From Novosphingobium sp. (GTDB lineage: Bacteria > Pseudomonadota > Alphaproteobacteria > Sphingomonadales > Sphingomonadaceae): DNA of 64,000 bases. Numbering within the stretch: position 1 is the first letter of the stretch; the number at the start of each line of letters is the position of its first letter. The notes beneath the pieces are model-generated. The model worked only from the letters and a program-made list of their open reading frames with translations, was not told the origin of the DNA and searched no databases. Below, in pieces: positions 49,259-58,699 of this stretch. Both the position numbers and the translations under genes were made by a program. The DNA is taken from the NCBI RefSeq assembly GCF_019748365.1, contig NZ_JAIEPN010000091.1:23025-87024 (forward strand), written 5' to 3'.

Positions 49259-49917
49259 ATCGCAGCGTCCTCGAGGATCGCGGCGCGCAGTTCGGGGATG
49301 CCCATCTTGAGTTCGGACGAGGTGACATGGATCTGCGGGAACGCGGCCGTCCGCTTGCGCGCGGCGGCCTCGGTTGCCGCGACAGTGGCGGCGAGTTCGC
49401 TGGCATTGATCTTGTCCGCCTTGGTGAGGACGACGCGGTAACCGACAGCCGCCTCGTCGAGCATCCGCATCATGTCCTCGTCGACCGGCTTGATGCCGTG
49501 GCGCGCATCAACGAGCAGCAGCGTGCGCTTGAGCACGACGCGGCCGCGCAGGAAATCGCGCACGAGCCGCTTCCACTGCTCGGTGACGCTGGGCGGCGCC
49601 TTGGCGAAGCCGTATCCTGGCATATCGACCAGCCGCATCTGGATCGGCTCGCCCACATCGAAGAAATTGAGTTCCTGCGTGCGCCCCGGCGTGACCGAAG
49701 TGCGCGCCAGCGAATTGCGCCCGGTGAGCGCGTTGAGCAGCGAGGACTTGCCAACATTCGAGCGGCCCGAGAATGCGATCTCGGGCACGGCAGGATCAGG
49801 CAGGAACTTCAGCGCGGGCGCGGACTTGAGGAACGTGATGGGCCCGGCAAACAGACGCCGCGCGCGCTCCTCAAACGCGGCGCGCGCCGCGGCTTCCGCT
49901 TCGGTCAATCCGGTCAT
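49255..49917 (-). CDS. engB: Ribosome biogenesis GTP-binding protein YsxC/EngB
   Basis: PEIAFSGRSNVGKSSLLNALTGR, DMPGYGFAKAPP, VLTKADKI. Confidence 0.95.
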   Translation of the reverse strand: MTGLTEAEAAARAAFEERARRLFAGPITFLKSAPALKFLPDPAVPEIAFSGRSNVGKSSLLNALTGRNSLARTSVTPGRTQELNFFDVGEPIQMRLVDMPGYGFAKAPPSVTEQWKRLVRDFLRGRVVLKRTLLLVDARHGIKPVDEDMMRMLDEAAVGYRVVLTKADKINASELAATVAATEAAARKRTAAFPQIHVTSSELKMGIPELRAAILEDAAI

Positions 49918-51728
49918 CGCGTCTTCGGCTTGCGCGGAGTGGTCTTCTGCTCGCGCGCGGCGACGCGGTCGATATCAAGCTGGTCCTTGTCCGCCTGCGC
50001 CTTCAGCTGGGGATGCTTGCTGTAGAGGTACTTCTGCTGCGCGATGGTGAGCAGGTTCGAGGTGATCCAGTAGATCAGCAGGCCCGCCGCGAAGGGGGCC
50101 ATCACGAACATCATCATCCACGGCATCAGCGCCATGACCTGCTGCTGCGCCGGGTCCATCGCCGCGGGCTGCAGCTTGAACTGCGCCCACATCGTGATGC
50201 CGAGCAGAATCGCCAGCACGCCGATAGCGAGGAAGGCGGGCGGGGTGAACGGCAGCAGGCCGAACAGGTTGAGCACGTGCAGCGGATCGGGCGCCGAGAG
50301 ATCCTTGATCCACAAGTAGAAGGGCTGGTGGCGCATCTCGATGGTGAGCACGAGCACCTTGTAGAGCGCGAAGAACACCGGGATCTGCAGGAAGATCGGC
50401 AGGCAGCCGGCGAGCGGATTGACGCCTTCCGCCTTGTAGAGCGCCATGATTTCCTGCTGCTGCTTCTGCTTGTCGTCCTTGAAGCGTTCCTGGATGACCT
50501 TGAGCTTGGGCTGGATCGCGCGCATCGCCGCCATCGAGGCGAACTGGCGCTGCGCGACCGGGAACATGATGCCGCGCACGATCACGGTGAGCAGGATGAT
50601 CGCAAGGCCGAAGTTGTGCACCGCGCGGAACAGCGCATCGAGCAGCCAGAAGATCGGCTTCTCGAACCAACGGAACCAGCCCCAGTCGATCGAGAGCGAG
50701 AGGTTGGTGGCCCCCTGCTTCTCGTAGGCTTCAAGGACGTTGTTTTCCTTGGCACCGGCGAAGAGGCGCACCGTCTGCGCGGCGGTCTGCCCCGGGGCGA
50801 TGGTCGCGACAGGGTAGATCAGATCGGCCCGGAAGATATCGCCGCCAACGTTGCGGAAATCGCCCTTGGGCTGGGCAGCGCCGTTCGCGGTGTCGGGGAT
50901 CAGCGCCGAGAGCCAGTAGATATCGGTAAAGCCGATCCAGTTGGCCGAACCTGCAGGGCTGACGGTGCCGGCGGTCTTCACGTCGGAATAGTTGTTGTCG
51001 AACGTCACCGCGCCATCGAACGCCGCGATCGGGCCCGAGTGGACGTTCCAAGTATCGAGGCTGGCGGTGCGGTCGGTGCGGTTGACGAGGGCAAAGGGCT
51101 TGACCGCAACGGGCGCTCCGCCAGCGTTGCTGACCGACTGCGTGACGGTGATCATGTAATCGGAATCGATCGCATAGCGGATCGCGAAAGTCTGTCCGGT
51201 GGGGTTGGTCCATTTCAGCGTGACGGGCGTGGCGGGCGTCAGCTTTGCGCCTTCGGCCTGCCACAACGTATCGGGTCCGGGCGCGGCGACGCCGTTCTGG
51301 CCGATCCAGCCGACTTGCGCATAGTGCTGCGCAGGCGTGCCGGCGGGCGAGAACAGGCGCACCGGCGCGCTGTTCTTGTCGAGCGTTTCGCGGTGGCGGA
51401 CAAGCGTCAGATCATCGACGAGGCCGCCGAGGAGGTTGATCGAACCCTTGAGCCCGGGTGCATCGACGGGAATGCGGTGACCGGCGGCAAGCGCCTGGGC
51501 CAGATCCTGCTTTTCCAGCGCGACGTCACCCGGCGCCTGCAGGCCGCCTTCACGGGTCGGCTTGAGCGCGGGCGCGGGAGCACCGGGTGCGGCTGCACCA
51601 GCGGCGGCAGGGGCACCCGCGACAGGCTTGGCAGGCTGCGGGTAATAGTACCGCATGCCAAGATCCCAGCCGACCAGCATGATGGCCATGAGCACCATCG
51701 CCAGGATTACGTTGCGCTGATTTTCCAC
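49914..51728 (-). CDS. yidC: Membrane protein insertase YidC
   Basis: MENQRNVILAMVLMAIMLVGWDL, AIILLTVIVRGIMFPVAQRQFASMAAMRAIQPKLKVIQERF. Confidence 0.96.
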   Translation of the reverse strand: MENQRNVILAMVLMAIMLVGWDLGMRYYYPQPAKPVAGAPAAAGAAAPGAPAPALKPTREGGLQAPGDVALEKQDLAQALAAGHRIPVDAPGLKGSINLLGGLVDDLTLVRHRETLDKNSAPVRLFSPAGTPAQHYAQVGWIGQNGVAAPGPDTLWQAEGAKLTPATPVTLKWTNPTGQTFAIRYAIDSDYMITVTQSVSNAGGAPVAVKPFALVNRTDRTASLDTWNVHSGPIAAFDGAVTFDNNYSDVKTAGTVSPAGSANWIGFTDIYWLSALIPDTANGAAQPKGDFRNVGGDIFRADLIYPVATIAPGQTAAQTVRLFAGAKENNVLEAYEKQGATNLSLSIDWGWFRWFEKPIFWLLDALFRAVHNFGLAIILLTVIVRGIMFPVAQRQFASMAAMRAIQPKLKVIQERFKDDKQKQQQEIMALYKAEGVNPLAGCLPIFLQIPVFFALYKVLVLTIEMRHQPFYLWIKDLSAPDPLHVLNLFGLLPFTPPAFLAIGVLAILLGITMWAQFKLQPAAMDPAQQQVMALMPWMMMFVMAPFAAGLLIYWITSNLLTIAQQKYLYSKHPQLKAQADKDQLDIDRVAAREQKTTPRKPKTR

Positions 51729-51782
51729 TCTGCCTCGCGTCGAAAAGTCGTGTCTGCCGGATATGCTGTCACGGCACCGGCC

Positions 51783-51995
51783 CTAGGGAACAGGATCATA
51801 GCCGTGGCCACCCCAAGGATGGCAGCGCAATAGCCGCTTCACCGTCAGCCAACCACCCTTAATCGCACCGTGTTTGCCGAGCGCCTCGATCGCATATTGC
51901 GAACACGAAGGGCTGTAGCGGCACGAGGGCGGGAGGACCGCCGAAGGGCCGATTTGCCAGAGGCGGACCAGTGCGATCAGCAGACGTCGGATCAC
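51783..51995 (-). CDS. yidD: Membrane protein insertion efficiency factor YidD
   Basis: [46 protein letters not shown]. Confidence 0.95.
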   Translation of the reverse strand: MIRRLLIALVRLWQIGPSAVLPPSCRYSPSCSQYAIEALGKHGAIKGGWLTVKRLLRCHPWGGHGYDPVP

Positions 51996-52390
51996 TTGCC
52001 CCGTCCTTTCGGCTTGCCCTTGCTGCCGGGCCTGCGGGGCGGATCGCCCTTGCCCGCCGCCACGCGGGAAAGCGCGGCTTCGAGTTCCTGGCGCAGCAGC
52101 GCAAAATCGCGCTCAATCCCGTTCTCGCGCCCGATCAGCACGTGGTCTGCGCCGGCGATTCCTTGCGCGGGCAGCACTTCCCGCGCGAGCGCGCGCAGGC
52201 GGCGCTTCATGCGGTTGCGGGCGACTGCGTTGCCGATGCGCTTGGTGACGGTGACTCCGAAGCGCAGCAGGCCATCCGGGCGCGCCAGCGGGTTCACCAA
52301 AAGCACGAAACCGGGCCTTGCGACCCGGATTCCGTTGTTCGCGGCGAGGAAATCGACGCGCTTCGCAATGGTTTCCAGCTTGCCCCCCAT
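51992..52390 (-). CDS. rnpA: Ribonuclease P protein component
   Basis: [34 protein letters not shown]; between rpmH and yidD; start codon uncertain. Confidence 0.9.
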   Translation of the reverse strand: MGGKLETIAKRVDFLAANNGIRVARPGFVLLVNPLARPDGLLRFGVTVTKRIGNAVARNRMKRRLRALAREVLPAQGIAGADHVLIGRENGIERDFALLRQELEAALSRVAAGKGDPPRRPGSKGKPKGRGK

Positions 52391-52416
52391 CGCAGGGGCA
52401 GCCGGGCCCTCGGCGA

Positions 52417-52551
52417 TCAGGCCGAGAGCTTCTTGCGGCCGCGGGCGCGGCGGGCGCGGAGCACCTTGCGGCCACCGACAGTGGCCATGCGGGCGCGGAA
52501 GCCGTGGCGGCGGGCACGCACGAGGTTGCTGGGCTGGAAAGTGCGCTTCAT
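52417..52551 (-). CDS. rpmH: 50S ribosomal protein L34 (missing from supplied ORF track)
   Basis: Translated by eye: [44 protein letters not shown]. Confidence 0.97.
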   Translation of the reverse strand: MKRTFQPSNLVRARRHGFRARMATVGGRKVLRARRARGRKKLSA

Positions 52552-52707
52552 CGGTTTGCTCTTTTCGTTCGAATCGGTTTGACCGCAGCCTGCGCGAAAC
52601 GCGGCCCGGAATCAGGAGCGCGCCGATACGCTGCGATGCCCTCGCAGTCAAGCACTGCGGCGGCTTTCCGGACTTCTCCGCTCTCCCGCCGCATTGATAA
52701 CGCTGAC

Positions 52708-52770
52708 AGAAAAAAGGCCCGGTCGTTGCCAACCGGGCCTGAAAGTTTTGGGAGAGGATGCCTGAAAGGC
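52708..52770 (-). ncRNA. Candidate small trans-acting RNA, resembling alphaproteobacterial anti-SD sRNAs (alpha-r8/MmgR/suhB-like, tentative)
   Basis: UGCCUUUCAGGCA hairpin, single-stranded UCCUCUCCCAAAAC, then GGCCCGGU...ACCGGGCC hairpin and U6; upstream TTGCGA-17 nt-CATATG. Confidence 0.55.
52710..52740 (-). terminator. Rho-independent terminator
   Basis: 9-bp stem AGGCCCGGT/ACCGGGCCT with T6 on - strand. Confidence 0.85.
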
Positions 52771-52776
52771 AGCTTT

Positions 52777-52805
52777 CATATGCAACTATCCCACTTTCTT
52801 CGCAA
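52777..52805 (-). promoter_or_regulatory. Putative sigma70-type promoter for the sRNA (TTGCGA, 17-nt spacer, CATATG)
   Basis: -35-like at 52805-52800 and -10-like at 52782-52777 on - strand. Confidence 0.4.
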
Positions 52806-52980
52806 GTGCGAAATGGACCATAATGGTTGCACTTTTTGCAATCCCCTCACAACAATCGCCCGGAGGCCGCCGATTTCCATCGTCATTACAGCACTATGAC
52901 TCCTTGGCATCGCGCCGATGCCAAAATCGGATAGCGCTCTCGCTGCGTCGCAACATGCCCCAAGGGGAAGGTAACGGGCC

Positions 52981-53760
52981 TCAATGCGCCAGCAGCAGCG
53001 GCACCATCGACGTATCGAGCAGCGCGCGCGAGACCCCGCCGAGCAGCAATTCGCGCAGCCGGCTCTTGCCGAACAGTCCCATCACGATGAGCCCCGCACC
53101 AAGTTCATGCGCCTTGTCGGCAATCATCGTGCCGATCGCCCCGTGCTTCGCCACTTCATGCACTTCGGCATGGATATCGTGACGCGAGAGGTAGCAGGCC
53201 GCATCGCGCGCGGGGAAGCTGTCTTCCTTCTCGCGCACCATGAGGATGTGGACCGCGCTGGACAAGGCGAGCAGCGGCAGCGCCGCGCGCATCGCGGCGG
53301 CGGCTTCGTGTCCGCCGTCCCACGCCAGAAGCACCGGCTTGTCGAACACCACCAGCGGCACCCCGCGCGGCAAGGCGAGCACCGGGCAGCGCGAGCCCAG
53401 CGCCACTTCCTCCAGCGCCGGATCATCGAGGCTGGCGACAATGCAATCGGTGAAACGTGCCGCCGCCGCCACGCCTTCGACGCGGCCCTGATCGGTCAGC
53501 ACGACATCGAAGGGCACGTCCTCGTTGGCGAGCCGCTTGTCGAGATCGGTGGCGAGCTGTTCGTCGGCCGCGCGCACTTCATTGATCACCTCGGCCGACA
53601 TCGCCGCGCCGCCGAAGGGTTCCCACAGCGCCATCTGGGCAAACGGCGTGGCGATCTGGAACGAGACATGGCCGCGCATGGCCCGCGCCAGCGCGAGCGC
53701 GGTTTCAACCCGGTCGTCGAGCGTATCGGCATTGTCCGCTGGGCAGAGAATCGAACGCAT
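52981..53760 (-). CDS. Universal stress protein (UspA family)
   Basis: MRSILCPADNADTLDDRVETALALARAM; C-terminal LGAGLIVMGLFGKSRLRELLLGGVSRALLDTSMVPLLLAH. Confidence 0.85.
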   Translation of the reverse strand: MRSILCPADNADTLDDRVETALALARAMRGHVSFQIATPFAQMALWEPFGGAAMSAEVINEVRAADEQLATDLDKRLANEDVPFDVVLTDQGRVEGVAAAARFTDCIVASLDDPALEEVALGSRCPVLALPRGVPLVVFDKPVLLAWDGGHEAAAAMRAALPLLALSSAVHILMVREKEDSFPARDAACYLSRHDIHAEVHEVAKHGAIGTMIADKAHELGAGLIVMGLFGKSRLRELLLGGVSRALLDTSMVPLLLAH

Positions 53761-53911
53761 GGGTTCCTCCTTGGGTGTGGTTGCTGGAACCGGGATAGAC
53801 CCGTTCCGGACCAATGCCCAATGATCCACGTCAAATCGCCAACCCGCTTGCCGGCCTTGCACACGCCGCGCCGACCGCTATGCCGCCATCACGACAAGGC
53901 TGGGAGCGGAC

Positions 53912-54574
53912 ATGGTGACGGAACAGGCATTTGCGGCAGTGATCTTCGATTTCGGCGGGGTGATCACCTCGTCGCCGTTCGAGGCCTTCAACCGGCTGGA
54001 AGCCGAGCGCGGATTGCCGCAGGACTTCGTGCGCCGCGTCAACGCGACCAATCCCGACGATAACGCCTGGGCGAAGTTCGAACGGGCCGAGATCGGCACC
54101 GCGGAATTCGACGCGCTGTTTGCCGCAGAAGCCCGCGCGCAGGGCCATGAACTGGCCGGAAGCGAAGTGCTCGCCGTACTGGCAGGGGCGGTTCGCCCGG
54201 CGATGGTCATCGCGCTCGATCAGCTCAAGGCAGCCGGTTATCGCATCGCCTGCATTACCAACAACGTGCCCGCCGGGCACGGCGGCGCCGGTCTCGCCCG
54301 CAGCGAGGACCGCAGCGATGCACTGGAACTGATCTTCGCGCGCTTCGAGCACGTGATCGAGAGCAGCAAGGCCGGGGTGCGCAAACCCGATCCGCGCATA
54401 TATCTTATGATGTGCGAGAAACTGGGGCTCGAACCCGCCGCCTGCATCTACCTCGACGACCTTGGGGTGAACTGCAAACCCGCGGCAAAGCTGGGGATGC
54501 ACGCGATCAAGGTGACAAGCGGCGAGCAGGCGCTGGCTGATCTTTCGGTCCTGCTCGGACTGCCGCTGGGGTGA
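53912..54574 (+). CDS. HAD-family hydrolase
   Basis: AVIFDFGGVITSSPFEAFNRLE, GYRIACITNN, SSKAGVRKPDPRIY, YLDDLGVNCKPA. Confidence 0.9.
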   Translation: MVTEQAFAAVIFDFGGVITSSPFEAFNRLEAERGLPQDFVRRVNATNPDDNAWAKFERAEIGTAEFDALFAAEARAQGHELAGSEVLAVLAGAVRPAMVIALDQLKAAGYRIACITNNVPAGHGGAGLARSEDRSDALELIFARFEHVIESSKAGVRKPDPRIYLMMCEKLGLEPAACIYLDDLGVNCKPAAKLGMHAIKVTSGEQALADLSVLLGLPLG

Positions 54575-54628
54575 CAAGCTGGCCCTTGGCGCTAGATAGG
54601 CTCTGCACAGCACAGGAGCCGGATTCGC

Positions 54629-55339
54629 GTGGCCAAGAAGCTTTATCCCGATGCCGCCAGCGCCCTTGACGGGCTGCTGCGCGATGGTCTCCTGATCGCC
54701 TGCGGGGGCTTCGGCCTTTGCGGGATTCCCGAGCGTCTCCTGAATGCGGTGCGCGATTCGGGGGTGAAGGACCTGACCTTTGCCAGCAACAACGCCGGGA
54801 TCGACAACGAAGGCATCGGCATGCTGCTGCGCACGCGGCAGGTGAAGAAGATGATCGCCTCCTATGTGGGCGAGAACAAGGAATTCGAGCGCCAGTACCT
54901 TTCGGGCGAGCTGGAAGTGGAATTCTGCCCGCAGGGCACGCTCGCCGAACGCATGCGCGCCGGCGGCGCGGGCATTCCGGGCTTCTACACCAGGACCGGC
55001 GTCGGCACCCTGGTGGCCGAGGGCAAGGAATCCAAGATCTTCGGCGGGCAGGAATACATTCTCGAGCAGGGCATCTTCGCCGATCTGGCGCTGGTGAAGG
55101 CGTGGAAGGCGGACGAGACGGGCAACGTCGTGTTCCGCAAGACCGCGCGCAACTTCAACGTGCCGGCCGCCACCTGCGGCAAGGTCTGCGTCGTCGAGGT
55201 GGAGGAAATCGTCCCCACCGGAAGCCTCGATCCCGATGCGATCCACCTGCCGGGCGTCTACGTCCAGCGACTGATCGTGGGTTCGCCCTATGACAAGAAG
55301 ATCGAATTCCGCACCACTCGCAGCACGGATGTCGGCTGA
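54629..55339 (+). CDS. 3-oxoacid CoA-transferase subunit A
   Basis: [66 protein letters not shown]. Confidence 0.93.
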   Translation: MAKKLYPDAASALDGLLRDGLLIACGGFGLCGIPERLLNAVRDSGVKDLTFASNNAGIDNEGIGMLLRTRQVKKMIASYVGENKEFERQYLSGELEVEFCPQGTLAERMRAGGAGIPGFYTRTGVGTLVAEGKESKIFGGQEYILEQGIFADLALVKAWKADETGNVVFRKTARNFNVPAATCGKVCVVEVEEIVPTGSLDPDAIHLPGVYVQRLIVGSPYDKKIEFRTTRSTDVG

Positions 55340-55998
55340 TGACCAAGCATGATGGAATGACCGCGGGCTGGACTCGCGACCAGATGGCCGCCCGCGCCGC
55401 GCGCGAACTGCAGGACGGCTACTATGTGAACCTTGGCATCGGCATCCCGACCTTGGTGGCGAACCATATCCCCGAGGGAATGACGGTGACGCTGCAGAGC
55501 GAGAACGGCATGCTCGGCATCGGGCCCTTCCCGCTCGAGAACGAAGTCGATCCCGACCTTATCAACGCCGGCAAGCAGACGATCAGCGAACTGCCGCACT
55601 CGGCCTATTTCGACAGCGCGCAGAGCTTTGCGATGATCCGCGGCGGGCATATCGACCTCACCGTGCTCGGCGCGATGGAAGTTGCCGAGAACGGCGACAT
55701 CGCCAACTGGATGGTGCCCGGCAAGATGATCAAGGGCATGGGCGGCGCGATGGACCTCGTCGCGGGCGTCAAGAAGATCATCGTGGTGATGGAGCACTGC
55801 GCCAAGGACGGCAGCCCCAAGTTCATCCCCGCCTGCACCCTGCCGCTGACCGGCAAGGGCGTAGTCGACATGGTGATCACCGATCTTGCCGTGTTTGCGC
55901 GGCCCGATCATGCCTCGCCGTTCAAGCTGATCGAACTGGCGCCGGGCGTGAGTGCCGATGACGTCCGCGCCAAGACCACCGCGCACTACGTAGACTAG
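55339..55998 (+). CDS. 3-oxoacid CoA-transferase subunit B
   Basis: [60 protein letters not shown] overlap with subunit A. Confidence 0.94.
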   Translation: MTKHDGMTAGWTRDQMAARAARELQDGYYVNLGIGIPTLVANHIPEGMTVTLQSENGMLGIGPFPLENEVDPDLINAGKQTISELPHSAYFDSAQSFAMIRGGHIDLTVLGAMEVAENGDIANWMVPGKMIKGMGGAMDLVAGVKKIIVVMEHCAKDGSPKFIPACTLPLTGKGVVDMVITDLAVFARPDHASPFKLIELAPGVSADDVRAKTTAHYVD

Positions 55999-56002
55999 CC
56001 TC

Positions 56003-56686
56003 GTGGCCTATACCCTCATCACCGCGAACCGGAACTATTCGAGCTGGTCGCTGCGGCCGTGGCTCTTGATGAAGGCGCTGGGCATTCCCTTCGAGGACCG
56101 GCTGGAGCCCTTCACCAAGCCTTCGAACTACGACGAGTTCCGCGCCTTTTCGCCCACCGGGCAGGTGCCGGTGCTGCTCGATGGCGAGACGACGGTGTGG
56201 GATTCGCTGGGCATCGTGCTGTATCTCTCGGATCGGCACGAGGGTGTGTGGCCCACCGATCCCGCCGCCCGCGCCTTTGCGCAGTGTGCCACAACTGAAA
56301 TGCACGGCGGCTTTTCGGCGCTGCGCAACGATTGCACGATGAACGTCGGCGTGCGCGTGCAGCCCCGCCCGATGCGCGAGGCGCTGCTGCGCGATGTGGC
56401 GCGTGTGCGCGAGATTTTCGAGGAGGGCCTTGCGCGCTTCGGCGGGCCGTGGCTGGCCGGCGAGGCCTTCACCGTGCTCGACGCGTTCTATGCACCGGTC
56501 GCGTACCGCATCCGGACGTACGGGCTCGACGTAGGTAAGGGACAGGCCTGGGTCGACCACGTAATCGCGCATCCTGCCATGCAGGCATGGGAAGCGGCGG
56601 CGCTGGAGGAAACGTGGCGGGAAGTGGGCCACGAGGAAGACCTGCTCTCCTGCGGCGCGATTACGGCGGACTATCGCAAGGCTTAG
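56003..56686 (+). CDS. Glutathione S-transferase family protein
   Basis: TLITANRNYSSWSLRPWLLMKALGIPFEDRLEPF, VPVLLDGETTVWDSLGIVLYLSD. Confidence 0.88.
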   Translation: MAYTLITANRNYSSWSLRPWLLMKALGIPFEDRLEPFTKPSNYDEFRAFSPTGQVPVLLDGETTVWDSLGIVLYLSDRHEGVWPTDPAARAFAQCATTEMHGGFSALRNDCTMNVGVRVQPRPMREALLRDVARVREIFEEGLARFGGPWLAGEAFTVLDAFYAPVAYRIRTYGLDVGKGQAWVDHVIAHPAMQAWEAAALEETWREVGHEEDLLSCGAITADYRKA

Positions 56687-57105
56687 GCCTGATCGTCCGC
56701 CTTTTGGCGCGCGTTCAGCTCTGCCCAGAGACCTTCGGTGCCCGCTTCCATCGCGTGGTTCACATATTGGGACGCGGCGAGCCAGCCCTTGAACGGGCGC
56801 ATCGAGGCGACGCAGCCAACAACAAGAACCGGCACCGAGGTTAGCGCATGGACCCACCACGGCGGATCGAATTTCACCTGCACGTAGACCACCACGAAGA
56901 CCAGCGGCAGCGCGGTCAGGCACAGCGCGAAGAAGGCCGGGCCATCGTCCGTCTGCGCGTAGCTGAAATCAAGGCCGCAGCTGTCGCAGGTCTTGGCCAG
57001 CTTGAGCCAGCCCGCGAACATATGCCCCTCGCCGCAGCGCGGGCATTTGCCCTGCCAGCCGCAGCGCAGGATCCACGCAAGCTTCGGGTTGGAAATCAGC
57101 GCCAT
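56683..57105 (-). CDS. DUF983 family protein
   Basis: GWQGKCPRCGEGHMFAGWLKLAKTCDSCGLDFSYAQTDDGPAFF (CPxCxxG...CxxCG) plus two TM. Confidence 0.85.
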   Translation of the reverse strand: MALISNPKLAWILRCGWQGKCPRCGEGHMFAGWLKLAKTCDSCGLDFSYAQTDDGPAFFALCLTALPLVFVVVYVQVKFDPPWWVHALTSVPVLVVGCVASMRPFKGWLAASQYVNHAMEAGTEGLWAELNARQKADDQA

Positions 57106-57145
57106 GAGATCGCCGTTAGACCTCGCGGCCGGCTCCCGCAATCGC

Positions 57146-58699
57146 TTAGTGATCAGCCGCTGCGGCCTGCATCGGCGCTCCGCCCATCGCTGGCTTGCCG
57201 CCCTTCACGAAGAACAGCACCGGGATCGAGGCCCAGCAGAGCAGGCCCATCATGTAGAAGTCGTTGAGGTAGCCGATCATCGCCGCCTGCTTGTTGACCA
57301 TGCCATCGACCACCCGCATCCCGGCTTCAGACACGCCGCCAAAGGCCGTGATGCGGTCCAGATCGAACGGCACGCTCATGCGTGTGATCTGTGCGCCCAT
57401 CTCGGCGTGGTTCACCTGGATGTTGCGTGCGAGCATGAAGGTGCACACCGCGATGCCGATCGAGGCGCCGATCGAGCGCATCAGGTTGTTGAGCCCGGCG
57501 GCATCGGTGCGCAGATCGGGCGGCAGGGTGGCGAAGGCGATCAGATTGATCGGCATGATCGTGAAGCTGATGCCCACGCCCTGGATCAGGCCGGTGACGA
57601 AGATCGGCTCCATCGGCATGTCTGGCGACCAGCCCGACATCAGCCAGAGCGACCAGCCCGAAAGCCCCATACCGATCGCGAGCGCGATGCGCGGGTCCAT
57701 CTTCGTGATCCAACGCCCGAGCAGCGTGATCGTGACGAGCAGGCCGATCCCGCGCGGCGCGAGCAGCCAGCCGGCATCGACCGCCGGGTAGCCATAGATG
57801 CCCTGCAGAAGCCCCGGCAGCAGTGCCAGCACCGCCATCATCACGCAGCCGATCAGGAACATGAAGATCAGGCTGGCAACGAAATTGGCATCTGCAAACA
57901 TGCGCCCCGGGAACAGCGGCTTGTCGGCAGTGACGAGATGGACAACCGCCATCCACGCGCTGCAGGCCCAGATCACGGCGTAAGTCACCACTTCGGCGCT
58001 GCCGAACCAGTCCTGCGAGGGGCCGCGATCGAGCATCAGCTGGAACGAGGCGAGCGCGAGCGCGACGAGCAGCCAACCGGTGAGATCAATCGGACGCCGA
58101 ATCGCAGTCTGGCGTGGCAAGAGCCACCAGAGCACGAGGCCGGACGCGATCCCGATGGGCACGTTGATGAAGAACACCCAACGCCAAGAATAGCTTTCGG
58201 TGATGTAGCCTCCGAGCAGCGGCCCGGCGATGGGCCCGAGCATGACGCCTTGCGTGAACAGCGCCATCATCTTCGGGCGCTCCTCGGTGGTACTCGCATT
58301 GAGCATCACCGTCTGCGCGAAGGGCGAAAGGAACGCGCCGCCAATCCCCTGAACCACGCGGAATGCCACCATCTGCCCGAGGTTCTGCGCAAGGCCGCAC
58401 AGAATCGAGGCCCCGGTGAAGGCCACAACCGAGAATGTGAAGACGACGCGGATGCCGAATCGGTCGACCAGCCAGCCGCCCAATGGCAGCACCACGGCAG
58501 AGGCGAGCACATAGCTTGTCAGCACCCAGCTGATCGTTTCCTGCGTTGCCGAAAGCGAGGCTTCCATATGCGGCAGCGCGACGTTGGCAATCGTGGTGTC
58601 GAGCACCTGCATGACCATCGCCGCCATCACCGCAGTGAACAGCAGCGGGCGGTGCTTCACCTGCCAGGCAGGCGGCTGGGCGCTACTTGTCGCCGACAT
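57146..58699 (-). CDS. DHA2-family MFS drug efflux transporter (EmrB-like)
   Basis: TTIANVALPHMEASLSATQETISWVLTSYVLASAVVLPLGGWLVDRFG; ~14 TM. Confidence 0.93.
   Translation of the reverse strand: MSATSSAQPPAWQVKHRPLLFTAVMAAMVMQVLDTTIANVALPHMEASLSATQETISWVLTSYVLASAVVLPLGGWLVDRFGIRVVFTFSVVAFTGASILCGLAQNLGQMVAFRVVQGIGGAFLSPFAQTVMLNASTTEERPKMMALFTQGVMLGPIAGPLLGGYITESYSWRWVFFINVPIGIASGLVLWWLLPRQTAIRRPIDLTGWLLVALALASFQLMLDRGPSQDWFGSAEVVTYAVIWACSAWMAVVHLVTADKPLFPGRMFADANFVASLIFMFLIGCVMMAVLALLPGLLQGIYGYPAVDAGWLLAPRGIGLLVTITLLGRWITKMDPRIALAIGMGLSGWSLWLMSGWSPDMPMEPIFVTGLIQGVGISFTIMPINLIAFATLPPDLRTDAAGLNNLMRSIGASIGIAVCTFMLARNIQVNHAEMGAQITRMSVPFDLDRITAFGGVSEAGMRVVDGMVNKQAAMIGYLNDFYMMGLLCWASIPVLFFVKGGKPAMGGAPMQAAAADH

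Noticed and set aside
50013-51833. 606-aa + strand ORF antisense to yidC
   Set aside because: Shadow frame; yidC fully conserved on - strand.
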